DNA of 64,000 nucleotides from NCBI GenBank assembly GCA_016706055.1, contig JADJKL010000012.1, positions 124,001-188,000 on the forward strand, written 5' to 3'. The notes under the pieces are model-generated. The model searched no databases. It was given only the letters and a program-made list of their open reading frames with translations, and was not told the DNA's origin. Made by a program: the position numbers and the translations under genes. The stretch's first letter is position 1. Every line of letters starts with the position of its first letter. Positions 19,753-29,070 of this stretch are shown in pieces. The stretch is from Chitinophagaceae bacterium. GTDB lineage: Bacteria > Bacteroidota > Bacteroidia > Chitinophagales > Chitinophagaceae.

Positions 19753-20910
19753 TCAATTTAAAAATTCTGACAACTTAGCTTCAAGTGCCGGGCCTCTTAA
19801 GTTTTCAGCTACAATTTTACCTGAAGGATCGATCAATACATTGTATGGAATGCCTTCAATTTTATACAAAGGCACTACAGGACTGTCCCAATATTGAAGA
19901 TCACTTACATGAGACCAGGTAAGTTTATCATCCATAATTGCTTTCAGCCATTTATCTTTTTGACCTGGTCTATCAAGCGACACTCCAAGTATAGTGAAGT
20001 TCTTGTCTTTAAATTTCTTATAGGCTGCTACAACATTTGGATTTTCCTGACGACAAGGACCACACCAACTTGCCCAAAAATCTACTAAGACATACTTGCC
20101 TTTGAATGAGCTTAGTTTAATTTCTTCTCCTTTCGTATCAGGCAAACTAAATTCTGGCGCCATTTTTCCTTCAACACCTTCCAAAGAAGTTTTGATAGAA
20201 GCAAGACCTTTATGATCAGAATGTTTTGAAGATAGATCATTAACTATTTTTTTCACTTCGTCTTTGCCCAATGGCTCCAAACCGAAATTTGGATTACTTG
20301 CCGTGCTTTGATAATATCCAATTTCAAGCATAGTTAATGCAGGATTAGATGATTTTTCTGCAGAAGCCAATAAGTCGGTTCTTATACCTGAGGCTATCTG
20401 CATTATTTCATTTTGCAAACCGAAAAGAACAGTGTCAGAAGCGCCGCCCTTTTGCAAACTATCCCCTTTACGGCCTAATGTAAAAATATTTTGCAGCCTA
20501 TTATTAAAGCCTTCCATAAATTCTTTCATCTCCTGACTAACAGCAGAGCCTTTTATATCAAAGCTTTCAGGAAAATCTTTATTTTCTTTATTATAAGTTG
20601 CATTCAATGTAACCTTTGCCACATCATTAATAACAGAGGCAAGCGGATATTGTGCATTTGCCATCCTGATATTATATACTCTTGCTTCTTCTTCACCGGC
20701 ATGCAACACATATTTACCATCATCACCAATTGTGGCAGAGTCAACAATTGATGGCTGCATGGTAGCCATTGGAATTTCTTCGAGATACACTTTTTTCTCC
20801 GGGCTGTTAGTGATTACACCTTTTATTTCAAAACCTTTCTTACTATCTGATTTTGATGTGCAGGAAACCATTAATGCCAATACCGCTACTATTACAATTT
20901 GATTTTTCAT
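19753..20910 (-). CDS. TlpA-like thioredoxin lipoprotein (DUF4369 + AhpC/TSA)
   Basis: Periplasm-facing lipoprotein of 385 residues. The ATG at 20910 gives a lipobox LMVSC with Cys17; an upstream TTG would overlap the restored end of gatB. Residues about 27-115 form the DUF4369 domain found in Bacteroidota thioredoxins. The C-terminal AhpC/TSA domain carries the redox pair Cys283-x-x-Cys286 in WASWCGPCRQE. It probably reduces disulfides or supports cytochrome maturation; the target is unknown. It is 10 bases from the true end of gatB. Confidence 0.9.
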   Translation of the reverse strand: MKNQIVIVAVLALMVSCTSKSDSKKGFEIKGVITNSPEKKVYLEEIPMATMQPSIVDSATIGDDGKYVLHAGEEEARVYNIRMANAQYPLASVINDVAKVTLNATYNKENKDFPESFDIKGSAVSQEMKEFMEGFNNRLQNIFTLGRKGDSLQKGGASDTVLFGLQNEIMQIASGIRTDLLASAEKSSNPALTMLEIGYYQSTASNPNFGLEPLGKDEVKKIVNDLSSKHSDHKGLASIKTSLEGVEGKMAPEFSLPDTKGEEIKLSSFKGKYVLVDFWASWCGPCRQENPNVVAAYKKFKDKNFTILGVSLDRPGQKDKWLKAIMDDKLTWSHVSDLQYWDSPVVPLYKIEGIPYNVLIDPSGKIVAENLRGPALEAKLSEFLN

Positions 20911-20919
20911 TTCTGTCAA

Positions 20920-22367
20920 TTATGATTTTAATTTTTCTAATAATATTTCGTTGGTAACTTTTGGATCTGCTTTGCCTTTTGTTTGCTTCATTACTTCGCC
21001 AACAAACAATGCAAGCAACCCTTTTTACCTTTTTTGTATGCTACTACTTTGTCTGCAAATTTATCCAACACCTGATCAATAATTGGTCCGATGGCAGACA
21101 CATCAGATTCTTGAATCAGATTTTGTTCTTTAGCAAAGTTGGCGGCCTCTTTACTGGGATTAGCCAACAATACAGGAAAAATTTTGGTTGATGCTATAGA
21201 GAAGCTAACTTTCCCATCATCTATCAAAGCAATTAAAGAAACAAGTTGCTCAGGCTTTAGCGGAAACTCTGTTATTTCTTTTCCGTTCTCATTCATCCAT
21301 GACTTAACAGGACCAAGCATCCAGTTAGCAGCCGCTTTATAATTAGTTGTATGTAAAATTATTTTTTCAAAATAGTCGGATACGGTTCTTTCCTCTGTAA
21401 GAACAGAGGCATCATATCCTGACAAACTTAATTCCGTTGTATATTTTTTTATTCTTTCCTCTGGCAAAGCTGGAATACTTTTCTTTATTTTTTCAATAAA
21501 CTCATCCTGCAAATGAAACGGTGTTAGATCTGGCTCTGGAAAATAACGATAATCATCTGCGTCTTCTTTATCACGGATAGCTTGTGTAGTTCCGGCATTC
21601 GCATCAAAACTTCTTGTTTGCTGTTGAATAGTTCCTCCTGCTTCAATAATTTCAATCAATCGCTTTGCTTCTACATCAATAGCTCTTTTTACATTGCGAA
21701 TAGAGTTCAAGTTTTTTACTTCTACTCTCGTACCCAGTTTTGTTTCACCTTTTTTACGGACAGAAATGTTTGCATCGCAACGAAGACTTCCTTCTTCCAT
21801 ATTACCATCGCAAACTTCGAGGTAACGGACAAGCTTTCTAATTTCACTTACAAAAGCAAAAGCTTCATCACTACTTCTTAAATCAGGTTCTGTTACAATT
21901 TCTATTAATGGTGTGCCTGCCCTGTTATAATCAATACAAGTGTTTTCATCATCTACATCATGAATGCTTTTTCCCGCATCTTCTTCTAGGTGAATTCTGT
22001 TTAGACGGATATTTCTCTCTTCATCGCCTGTTTTAATAGTTACGTATCCTGTTTTACAAATTGGCGTAGTATGTTGAGAAACCTGATAACCTTTTGGCAG
22101 ATCAGGGTAAAAATAATTTTTACGGGCAAAATAATTATGCTGTTCTATTTCGCAATGACAAGCTAGCCCCATTTTTACCGCATACTCAATCGCTTTGCGG
22201 TTCATTTTTGGCAAGGTACCCGGATGACCCAAAGTAATGGGACTTACATGAGTATTTGGTACAGCACCATAGGCAATACTATCACCACAAAACAATTTGC
22301 TTTGAGTCATCAATTGGGCATGAACTTCCAAACCCACCACTACTTCGTATGCATCAAAATTGGACAT
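20920..22367 (-). CDS. gatB: Asp-tRNA(Asn)/Glu-tRNA(Gln) amidotransferase subunit B (frameshifted near its end)
   Basis: GatB of the GatCAB complex, which amidates misacylated Glu-tRNA(Gln) and Asp-tRNA(Asn). The ATG at 22367 gives MSNFDAYEVVVGLEVHAQL, the family start. The tail domain breaks at a run of five T (plus strand, 21021-21025): the visible frame ends KKGKKGCLHCLLAK, whereas one more base restores LLALFVGEVMKQTKG and the normal stop at 20920-20922, giving 482 residues. The lost end is the tRNA-binding tail. A consensus error is likely because the subunit is normally essential. gatA and gatC are not in the window. Confidence 0.93.
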
Positions 22368-22380
22368 ATTTATAAGGCCG

Positions 22381-22388
22381 CAAAAATA
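22381..22388 (-). promoter_or_regulatory. possible -7 box of gatB
   Basis: TATTTTTG on the minus strand, an exact TAnnTTTG match, 13 bases before the gatB ATG. No TTG at the usual distance was seen, so the call is tentative. Confidence 0.35.
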
Positions 22389-22432
22389 CACCTCTAAGCC
22401 TTAATGATGTCTATCAATTTCCCTAAAATTGC

Positions 22433-22464
22433 AAAAGCCGGTTTTGCTAACAAACCCGGCTTTT
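22433..22464. terminator. intrinsic terminator
   Basis: Stem of 12 bp with a single-base bulge (22433-22444 with 22452-22464), A-rich on one side and T-rich on the other. It lies between the 3' end of the PDZ gene and the 5' side of gatB, so it ends the PDZ transcript. Confidence 0.8.
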
Positions 22465-22484
22465 ACGCTGTAATCAGAAAGAAA

Positions 22485-23546
22485 TTACAAATCTGCTGTC
22501 TTTATTTTTCGTGGCATTTTTGTTTCAATATTCATTGATTTTCCATTGCGGTTCAGTTTTATCATCACAGAAACTTTCTCTTTACTTTCTTTAATAGCTT
22601 TTACTATATCGTCTGTGCTGTTGGTTGTCTTCCCGTCAAACTCAGTAATAATATCATCCTCTTTAATGCCTGCTTTTGCAGCATTGCTCTCTTCATCTAC
22701 TTCAATTACTTTCACACCTTTTCCATCATCTGTATCCTGTACGGATAATCCAAGCTTTGGTGTTCCGGTAGAAAATACTCTATATTGATCAAAAGGTGCT
22801 GTTCGCAAACCTTTTATTCTGTCCAACTCAGCCATTCCCTTATCTAAATGCAACTCATCGAAATTCATGTTGAAATTCTGTCCTTCGCCCATTGACCATG
22901 CATTAACGCCTTTCCATTTAGTTAATTCAGCAGTAACTTTCTGCTCTTTTTTATCTCTCAGATAAGTAACTTTTACTTTATCGCCCGGCTTATGTTCTTT
23001 TATAGCAGCAGAAAGATCATCTGGTTCTGAAATCTTAGTGTCATCAATTTTTGTAATAATGTCATTTTCTTTAAGCCCTGCTTTTTCTGCTGCACTTTCT
23101 TTTGTTATGCTTTGCACCAACACTCCTTTTTCATCTTTCTGAGTAGTTACACCCAGCATAGCAAGATTTGCATCTGCAGAATACATCTTAAACAAATTAC
23201 CACCTTTGCCACCTTTATCTCCCTTTGTATCAAAACTCCAAACACCAGCACCTGGCATTCTTTCAAAACTGAGTGATTCAAGGTCTTTAAGTTTATTCAG
23301 TTTTACTTTCAGATCACCTTCTTTATAATCATCAATTGGTTTGCCATTTACTGTTACATTATCACCTTTTATTTCAATCACCACTTTTTCATCTTTATCT
23401 CCTTTGCTGGTAACAATGATCTGCCTCACTTCTTTTTTCTCTTTTGTCTCCTTAACCTTTTCTTCTTTTTGAGCAACCAATACGGCCGGCATCAACAAGC
23501 CCAAAGCAACAATCAAGATGTTCATTTTTGAAATTGTCTTTCGCAT
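22485..23546 (-). CDS. periplasmic protein with two PDZ domains
   Basis: 353 residues, with a signal peptide ending VLVAQ at about residue 25 and then a Lys/Glu-rich linker. Two PDZ domains follow, at about 125-205 (MLGVTTQKDEKGVLVQSI) and about 265-345 (KLGLSVQDTDDGKGVKVIEV); both carry the A-x-x-A-G-I/L-K-x-x-D-I-I-T turn. There is no protease domain and no Ser-His-Asp set, so it is a peptide-binding protein rather than a DegP-type protease. Transcribed alone. Role unknown. Confidence 0.85.
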   Translation of the reverse strand: MRKTISKMNILIVALGLLMPAVLVAQKEEKVKETKEKKEVRQIIVTSKGDKDEKVVIEIKGDNVTVNGKPIDDYKEGDLKVKLNKLKDLESLSFERMPGAGVWSFDTKGDKGGKGGNLFKMYSADANLAMLGVTTQKDEKGVLVQSITKESAAEKAGLKENDIITKIDDTKISEPDDLSAAIKEHKPGDKVKVTYLRDKKEQKVTAELTKWKGVNAWSMGEGQNFNMNFDELHLDKGMAELDRIKGLRTAPFDQYRVFSTGTPKLGLSVQDTDDGKGVKVIEVDEESNAAKAGIKEDDIITEFDGKTTNSTDDIVKAIKESKEKVSVMIKLNRNGKSMNIETKMPRKIKTADL

Positions 23547-23674
23547 ATTTTTTAATTTTAAAATTATCTACGTCAAGTTTCGTAGTCAAATATAAAGACA
23601 TTTTCTGAAATACGAAATGTTTCGGAAATGTTAAATAGCCTGTATGTTCCTGAAAGGCATTATTGATTGATAAG

Positions 23675-23703
23675 CGCCTGCCCGACTAATCATTCAGGCG
23701 GGG
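23675..23703. repeat. GC-rich inverted repeat spanning the acetyltransferase stop codon
   Basis: CGCCTG (23675-23680) pairs with CAGGCG (23695-23700), with more C/G on either side. It is far more GC-rich than its surroundings and contains the stop codon of the neighbouring acetyltransferase gene (23686-23688). It looks like a dispersed palindrome. Confidence 0.5.
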
Positions 23704-24204
23704 ATTAATGGCTTCGTAAGTCATCGCCGGATGGGTATCAACAATTTCTTCGCCAATATATTTCATGCCGCATTTCTCCAAAACTCTTATTGAGCCTATA
23801 TTTTGTGGCATTGCCCGACCAACAATCCGGGGAATCATCAGTTTATTAAATCCATAGCTAAGAGAAGCGAAAGCTGCCTCCGTAGCATACCCTCTACCCC
23901 AGGAAGATTTACTGAAACGATAGCCAAGATCTATCTCATTTCGTTCAGGTATGGCCTTTAATCCGCACCAACCGATAAAATTTGCATCATATTTTGTATG
24001 TACCGCCCAACGGCCATGGTTATACAGTGCATACTGAGGCAATATTATTTTTTCAAGGACTTCTGCTGCATGATTCAAATTTTTAATCGGATCCAAAGTG
24101 TACTTTATTACATCTGGGTCTTGATTCAGCTGATAAATCAGTTGTGCATCATCCTTTGTAAATTTTCGGAGCAGCAGTCTTTCTGTTTCAATTATAATAT
24201 ACAT
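23686..24204 (-). CDS. GNAT family N-acetyltransferase (RimJ/RimL-like)
   Basis: 172 residues, cytoplasmic. It starts IIETERLLLRKFTKDDAQLI, the usual RimJ/RimL-type opening, and has the acetyl-CoA loop SSWGRGYATEAAFASL (R/Q-x-x-G-x-G/A type) and the late MIPRIVGRAMPQNIGS segment. The acceptor may be a protein N-terminus or a small amine. The last residues NPRLND are read from a GC-rich palindrome and are probably not part of the original fold. Confidence 0.9.
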   Translation of the reverse strand: MYIIIETERLLLRKFTKDDAQLIYQLNQDPDVIKYTLDPIKNLNHAAEVLEKIILPQYALYNHGRWAVHTKYDANFIGWCGLKAIPERNEIDLGYRFSKSSWGRGYATEAAFASLSYGFNKLMIPRIVGRAMPQNIGSIRVLEKCGMKYIGEEIVDTHPAMTYEAINPRLND

Positions 24205-24305
24205 AAAGCATCATCGAGTATTTTTACTAACCATAAAGTGGTATTGTTTAAGAATTTAAAAGTCAGACTTTTGAACTGAGTTATTGATATTCTGAAAACA
24301 CACTT

Positions 24306-24443
24306 ATGGTTTACATTGTAGCTGGTTTTTTTGCACTTTTTTGCGTTGGCATTATTGTCTATGTTATCAGAGTTTACAGATCCGATAAAAAAGAAGGATA
24401 TCGTTCTAAAAATGAGAATGACGACTCGATTCGCCGTCGTTGA
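24306..24443 (+). CDS. 45-residue single-pass membrane protein
   Basis: A short frame starting MVYIVAGFFALFCVGIIVYV: one transmembrane segment (about residues 2-22), then a basic and polar tail ending DDSIRRR. The layout, N-terminal helix followed by a positively charged cytoplasmic tail, is that of small membrane accessory proteins, but no family is recognised. It converges on alaS, with the stops only 2 bases apart. Confidence 0.5.
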   Translation: MVYIVAGFFALFCVGIIVYVIRVYRSDKKEGYRSKNENDDSIRRR

Positions 24444-24445
24444 TA

Positions 24446-27060
24446 TTACAGTAAACCCTTCACCACTTCAATCACTTTTTCCAGTTGACCTATATCCTGA
24501 CCACCTGCAGTAGCCAATGTTTTTTGACCGCCGCCGCCGCCTTTTATCAACGGGGCAATATGTTCTTTAATGATTTTACCGGCATCTAAATTTCTGGCGG
24601 CAACAACTGTATCAGAAATACCAACTGCTACAAATGGCTTACCATTAATATTTACACATAAAACGGCAACATGATCTCGCAGATGATTTTTCAAATCAAA
24701 ACAAAGTTTCTTTAAAGCGTCGGGATTACTTACTTCTACTATATCACCAACAAAATTTACTCCGTTAATAATCTCATCTTTTTCCAGCAATTCATTCCTG
24801 ATACCAACCAATTGCCTTGCTTCCATTGCATCTACATGTTTTTGCAAAGAAGCATTTTCAGTTTGCAAATTTTCAATTGCCTTCTGAATATCTTTTGGAT
24901 TCTTCAATGCTTCTCTGAGCGATGACAACAAACTGAATTGTTCATTCATATAATCTTCTGCTTCCCTACCACAGATCGCTTCCACCCTTCTTACACCAGC
25001 AGCAACAGCAGATTCGTTGGTTAATTTAAATAAACCTAACTCTCCAGTTGCACCAACATGAGTGCCACCGCATAATTCAACTGAATAGTTGGGATCAATT
25101 ACAACAACCCGTACTACATCACCATATTTTTCGCCAAACAAAGCCATAGCACCGAGTTTCATTGCTTCATCCTTTGGCATTTCCTTAATCACAACAGGAA
25201 TATTCTGTCTTATCTTTTCATTTACCAATGTTTCTACTTTAGCAATTTCTTCATCGGTTACTTTAGCAAAATGCGAAAAGTCGAAACGAAGATGTTCTTC
25301 ATTTACCAACGAGCCCTTTTGTGCCACATGAACTCCTAAAACAGTTCTTAATGCAGCATGTAGCAAATGTGTAGCTGAGTGATGTAGTTCTGTGTTTTTT
25401 CTTTTTGATGCATCAACCTTTGCTATTACTTCGCCAGATAAATCATCCGGTATGCTTTCAGCAAAATGAATGATGAGATCATTGTCCTTTCTGGTATCAA
25501 TAATTGTGAATGGTGAATTGTCAATAGTAAATGTGCCTCTGTCGCCAACTTGTCCGCCGCTTTCAGCATAAAAAGGTGTTGTATCTAACACAATTTGAAA
25601 TAATTCTTTCCCTTTTGCTTTTACTTTTCTATATTTTAAAACAGACGCTTTTGCTTCTAAAGAATCATAACCAACAAATTTGTTGGAGCCTTCTTTTAAA
25701 ACTGTCCAGTCTTCTGCATCTACAGTTGTGGCTGCACGGCTGCGGTCTTTTTGTTGTTGCATTTCTGCTTCAAAACCATTTTCGTCAACGGATAAATTAT
25801 TTTCAGCGGCTATCAACCTCGTTAAGTCAACTGGAAAACCAAAAGTATCAAACAGCTCAAAGGCATCTTTTCCTGCAATAGTTTTATCTACTACATTGCT
25901 AATAATATCATCAATGCGTTTTAACCCTTTATCTAACGTTCTCAAGAACGAATCTTCTTCTTCCTTCACCACTTTAGTTACAAAATCAAGTTGTTGCTGT
26001 AATTCAGGAAAAACAGATTCAAACTGCTTTGCTAAAACAGGTACAAGCTCATTGAGCAATGGTTGTTTATAATCCAGATATGAATAATAATAACGCACAG
26101 CTCTGCGAAGAATTCTGCGAATTACATAACCTGCTCCTGTATTGGAAGGCAATTGTCCATCTGCAATCGTAAAGCTGATGGCTCTTATATGATCTGCAAT
26201 TACACGAAAAGCAATTGCTTCTTTGCTATCACTGCTGTCATATTTCTTTTTGGTAATCTTTTCTGTTGCTGCAATTGTTCCGGTAAAAATATCTGTGTCG
26301 TAATTACTTTGCTTATCCTGAATTACTCTTACTAATCTTTCCAATCCCATTCCGGTATCTACATGCTTGGCAGGTAATGCTTCAAGGCTACCATCTTTTT
26401 TCTGTTGAATTGAATAAATACATTATTCCATATCTCAATTACCTGCGGATGATCTGCATTCACCAATGTTTTTCCTGAAACCGTTTTTCTTTCTTCATCC
26501 GTTCTGCAATCCACATGAATTTCGGTGCAAGGTCCACAAGGACCTGTGTCTCCCATTTCCCAGAAATTATCTTTTTTATTGCCTAATAATATTCTGTCAA
26601 CAGCTACAAAATTCTTCCACTCATTATATGCCTCTTCGTCTTTTGGCAAGCCTTCTTTTTCATCGCCTTCGAAAATGGTAACGTATAAACGGTCTTTATC
26701 TAATTTATAAACTTCAGTGAGCAATTCCCAACTCCAGGCAATGGCTTCTTTTTTAAAGTAATCGCCAAAGCTCCAGTTGCCCAGCATTTCAAACATGGTA
26801 TGATGATATGTATCTACGCCTACTTCTTCAAGATCGTTGTGCTTGCCGCTTACCCGTAAACATTTTTGTGTGTCGGCCACTCTTGTATTTTCCGCTTTTT
26901 TATTCCCTAGAAAATAATCTTTGAACTGGTTCATACCGGCATTGGTAAACATCAGTGTTGGGTCGTTTTTTACAACAATTGGTGCTGATGGAACAATAGC
27001 ATGTCCTTTGGAACTGAAAAAGTCCATAAAAGCCTGTCGTATTTCTGCGCTGGTCATCAT
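24446..27060 (-). CDS. alaS: alanyl-tRNA synthetase (frameshifted)
   Basis: Charges tRNA(Ala). The first part (start at 27060 or the next ATG, 27057) holds the class II catalytic core with FTNAGMNQFKD and GDTGPCGPCTEIH. At a run of six T (plus strand, 26396-26401) the frame is lost; one extra base restores KKDGSLEALPAKHVDTGMGLERLV and joins the second part. That part has the editing-site ligands in HHSATHLLHA and CGGTH, and a Gly-rich DHHA1 end. The restored length of 871 residues is normal. The gene is normally essential, so the indel is probably a consensus error. A short FTIDNSPFTI segment resembles the 7-base tandem repeat upstream. Confidence 0.95.
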
Positions 27061-27063
27061 AAG

Positions 27064-27091
27064 GTGAATAGTGAATGGTGAATGGTGAATG
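27064..27091. repeat. 7-base tandem repeat upstream of alaS
   Basis: Four consecutive units of GTGAATR (GTGAATA, then GTGAATG three times) directly before the alaS start. A 13-base piece of the same pattern recurs within alaS at 25506-25518. Confidence 0.7.
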
Positions 27092-27128
27092 GGGTAATAG
27101 CCTTATTGTTGAATAGCGAACGGAACGA

Positions 27129-27145
27129 TGAAGTGTGCGACGCAA
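27129..27145 (+). repeat. 17-base motif shared with the purH upstream region
   Basis: TGAAGTGTGCGACGCAA occurs here and, identically and on the same strand, at 47069-47085. Both copies lie in leader regions of housekeeping genes. Confidence 0.7.
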
Positions 27146-27179
27146 CAAAGCCGATGCATACTTTAAAATTTCGATGATA

Positions 27180-27199
27180 CCTGCCTGCCGGCAGGCAGG
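27180..27199. repeat. perfect 20-base GC-rich palindrome
   Basis: CCTGCCTGCCGGCAGGCAGG is its own reverse complement. A 21-base variant is translated inside rsfS (35218-35238). It is a dispersed repeat rather than a terminator: no T-tract follows. Confidence 0.8.
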
Positions 27200-27267
27200 G
27201 TAGTACAAAAGCTGGTAACATAATCATTTATCTTATTTTTCGCTGATTTTTACTCAGTGAATTTGGG

Positions 27268-27298
27268 TTGATTTTTGCGGTTTTAGAGTTTATATTTG
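27268..27298 (+). promoter_or_regulatory. promoter of the M23 peptidase gene
   Basis: TTG at 27268-27270, a 20-base spacer, and TATATTTG at 27291-27298. Both the sequence (TAnnTTTG) and the spacing fit the Bacteroidota sigma-factor consensus. It leaves a leader of roughly 65 bases to the ATG at 27370. Confidence 0.6.
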
Positions 27299-27369
27299 TC
27301 TACCCTGCAAAGGGAGCAAAGGTAAATTATTCAGATTGCATTTTGCCCAATTGGTTAAGGCTTGCCTCA

Positions 27370-28339
27370 ATGAAGAAAATAAAATATTATTATAATACCA
27401 ATACGCTACGCTACGAAAAGCTGGAAACACCACTTAGAGTAAGATTGTTGCGGGTTTTTGGATTTCTGGCCGCTGCACTTGTTACCGCAGCACTTATTTC
27501 ATATGTAGCATTTCAATTCATCGGATCACCAAGAGAAAAATTCTGGCACAGCAAAATAGTGCCATGAAGGAAAATTATAAAGAGTTTGATACCCAACTGG
27601 AATCGATAGAAAAGCAGATGAAAGAATTGGAGAAAAGGGATAATGATGTGTACAGGGCCATTTTTGAAGCTAACCCAATACCTGACAGTGCTCGGGCAAA
27701 AGAACTGGAGGAGAAATTGGAAATTGCAAAAGTGGAAAGAATTGGTGATAACCAACTGGTGGCATCTATTACCGGCACTTTAAATAACCTGATGAGCCGG
27801 ATTGCAGCGCAAAAGAAATCGTATGATGAAGTGGATGACTTGGTGAAGGATAAAGAAAAATTACTGGCTCACACTCCGGCCATTCAGCCGGTGAGTAATA
27901 AAGACCTGAACAGAGTGGCTTCTGGTTATGGTTATCGTATTGACCCGGTTTATAAAACCACTAAGTTTCATGCCGGGCTTGATTTTTCTGCACCGCAGGG
28001 AATACCAATATATGCTACGGCAGATGGCACAGTTTCTACCGCAGGTAATACAGGCAATGGCTATGGCAATCATGTTATCATTAACCATGGTTATGGCTAT
28101 GAAACTTTATACGGTCATATGGTGAGAGTGAAAGTGAGAAATGGAGAAGGAATTAAAGAGGCGAAGTAATAGGATGGGTAGGAAGCACTGGCAAATCTAC
28201 CGGACCACATTGCCATTACGAAGTGCATAAATACAACGAGAAAATAAATCCTATTTACTTTTTCTTTAATGATCTTAGTCCTGAGCAATTTGATTTATTA
28301 CTGAAGAAAGCTGCTGCATCAAATCAGAGTTTGGATTAA
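27370..28339 (+). CDS. M23 family peptidase with coiled coil (two frameshifts)
   Basis: Membrane-anchored cell-wall endopeptidase. It starts MKKIKYYYNTNTLRYEKLET, which is the usual opening of this Bacteroidota family, and has one transmembrane segment (about residues 27-50). The frame breaks at an A5 run (27536-27540); one added base gives PREKILAQQNSAMKENY. It breaks again at an A3 run (28155-28157); one added base gives IKRGEVIGWVGSTG. The LytM/M23 domain has the zinc residues in GYRIDPVYKTTKFHAGLDF and GPHCHYEV. Restored length is 323 residues. Related proteins (MepM-like) cleave peptidoglycan cross-links during growth. Confidence 0.9.
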
Positions 28340-28407
28340 GTATACAAGCAATGAGTTGTTAGCTGCGAGTTGTAATTCAATTTCTTTTTTTCCACACAAT
28401 ACTATCC

Positions 28408-28440
28408 TTGCATATAGGCAATAAACTGGTTGTATCTTTA
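28408..28440 (+). promoter_or_regulatory. possible promoter of the MerR-type gene
   Basis: TTG at 28408-28410, 22-base spacer, and TATCTTTA at 28433-28440 (one mismatch to TAnnTTTG), ending six bases before the chosen ATG. Confidence 0.35.
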
Positions 28441-28446
28441 CACCGC

Positions 28447-28992
28447 ATGGGAAAAGGATTATCTCAAATAACATTTGATTTTGCGCCAGCGGAAGAAGAG
28501 GAAATTATTCCTGTTGCACCACCAACTGCTGTAAAGGAAGAGGAAGCAGTAATAAAAGAAGAAGCTCCTGAAAGGACCGTTATTGAAAATACAGTTACCA
28601 CAGGTAAAAGAGGCCGCAAGTCGTTAAAAGAAATTGCTTTGCATGCAGACCTGCTACAAATACCGGAAGATGATATTCTTTTTAAAAAACAATACTACTC
28701 CATTGGTGCGGTGGCCGGCATGTTCAGAGAAAATCAATCGCTAATAAGATATTGGGAAACTGAGTTCGATATTCTAAAACCCCGTAAAAACAGAAAAGGC
28801 GACCGTTTTTTTCGTCCGGTTGATATAAAGAACTTGGTGATGATCTACGATTTACTCCGCCGACGCAAATTCACTATTGAAGGAGCCAAAGACTTTTTAA
28901 AGAATAATAAAAAAGCTGAAGAGAAATTTGGCATGATTCAGTCGTTGGAAAAAATGAAAGGCTTTTTGCTAGAATTGAAGGCCAACTTGTAA
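28447..28992 (+). CDS. MerR family transcriptional regulator
   Basis: 181 residues from the ATG at 28447. The N-terminal 70 residues are acidic and Pro/Glu/Val-rich without a clear fold. The MerR helix-turn-helix then begins at QYYSIGAVAGMFRENQSLIR and includes the wing with RKNRKGDRFFRPVDIKNLV. A short C-terminal helix ends KMKGFLLELKANL. There is no ligand-binding cysteine set, so the inducer is unknown. MerR-type proteins of this shape follow M23 genes in related genomes (recalled, not checked). Confidence 0.85.
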   Translation: MGKGLSQITFDFAPAEEEEIIPVAPPTAVKEEEAVIKEEAPERTVIENTVTTGKRGRKSLKEIALHADLLQIPEDDILFKKQYYSIGAVAGMFRENQSLIRYWETEFDILKPRKNRKGDRFFRPVDIKNLVMIYDLLRRRKFTIEGAKDFLKNNKKAEEKFGMIQSLEKMKGFLLELKANL

Positions 28993-29070
28993 CCTGCCGC
29001 AAGCAACTTTAACAATCCTCCTTTCATCATTTCACTGTTCTCCTTTATTTTTACTCTCTATATTTACTTT

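Larger units (their letters stand above)
27061..27369. other. 309-base region between divergent alaS and M23 gene
   Basis: It contains no supported gene. It holds the 7-base tandem repeat, a 17-base motif shared with the purH upstream region (27129-27145), a perfect 20-base palindrome, and the promoter of the M23 gene. Confidence 0.7.

Noticed and set aside
27064..27094. 7-base tandem as an iteron origin
   Set aside because: Only four units, no DnaA-like boxes and no replication gene nearby.
27268..27369. Upstream in-frame start for the M23 gene
   Set aside because: It would place the promoter inside the gene and add residues not seen in the family.
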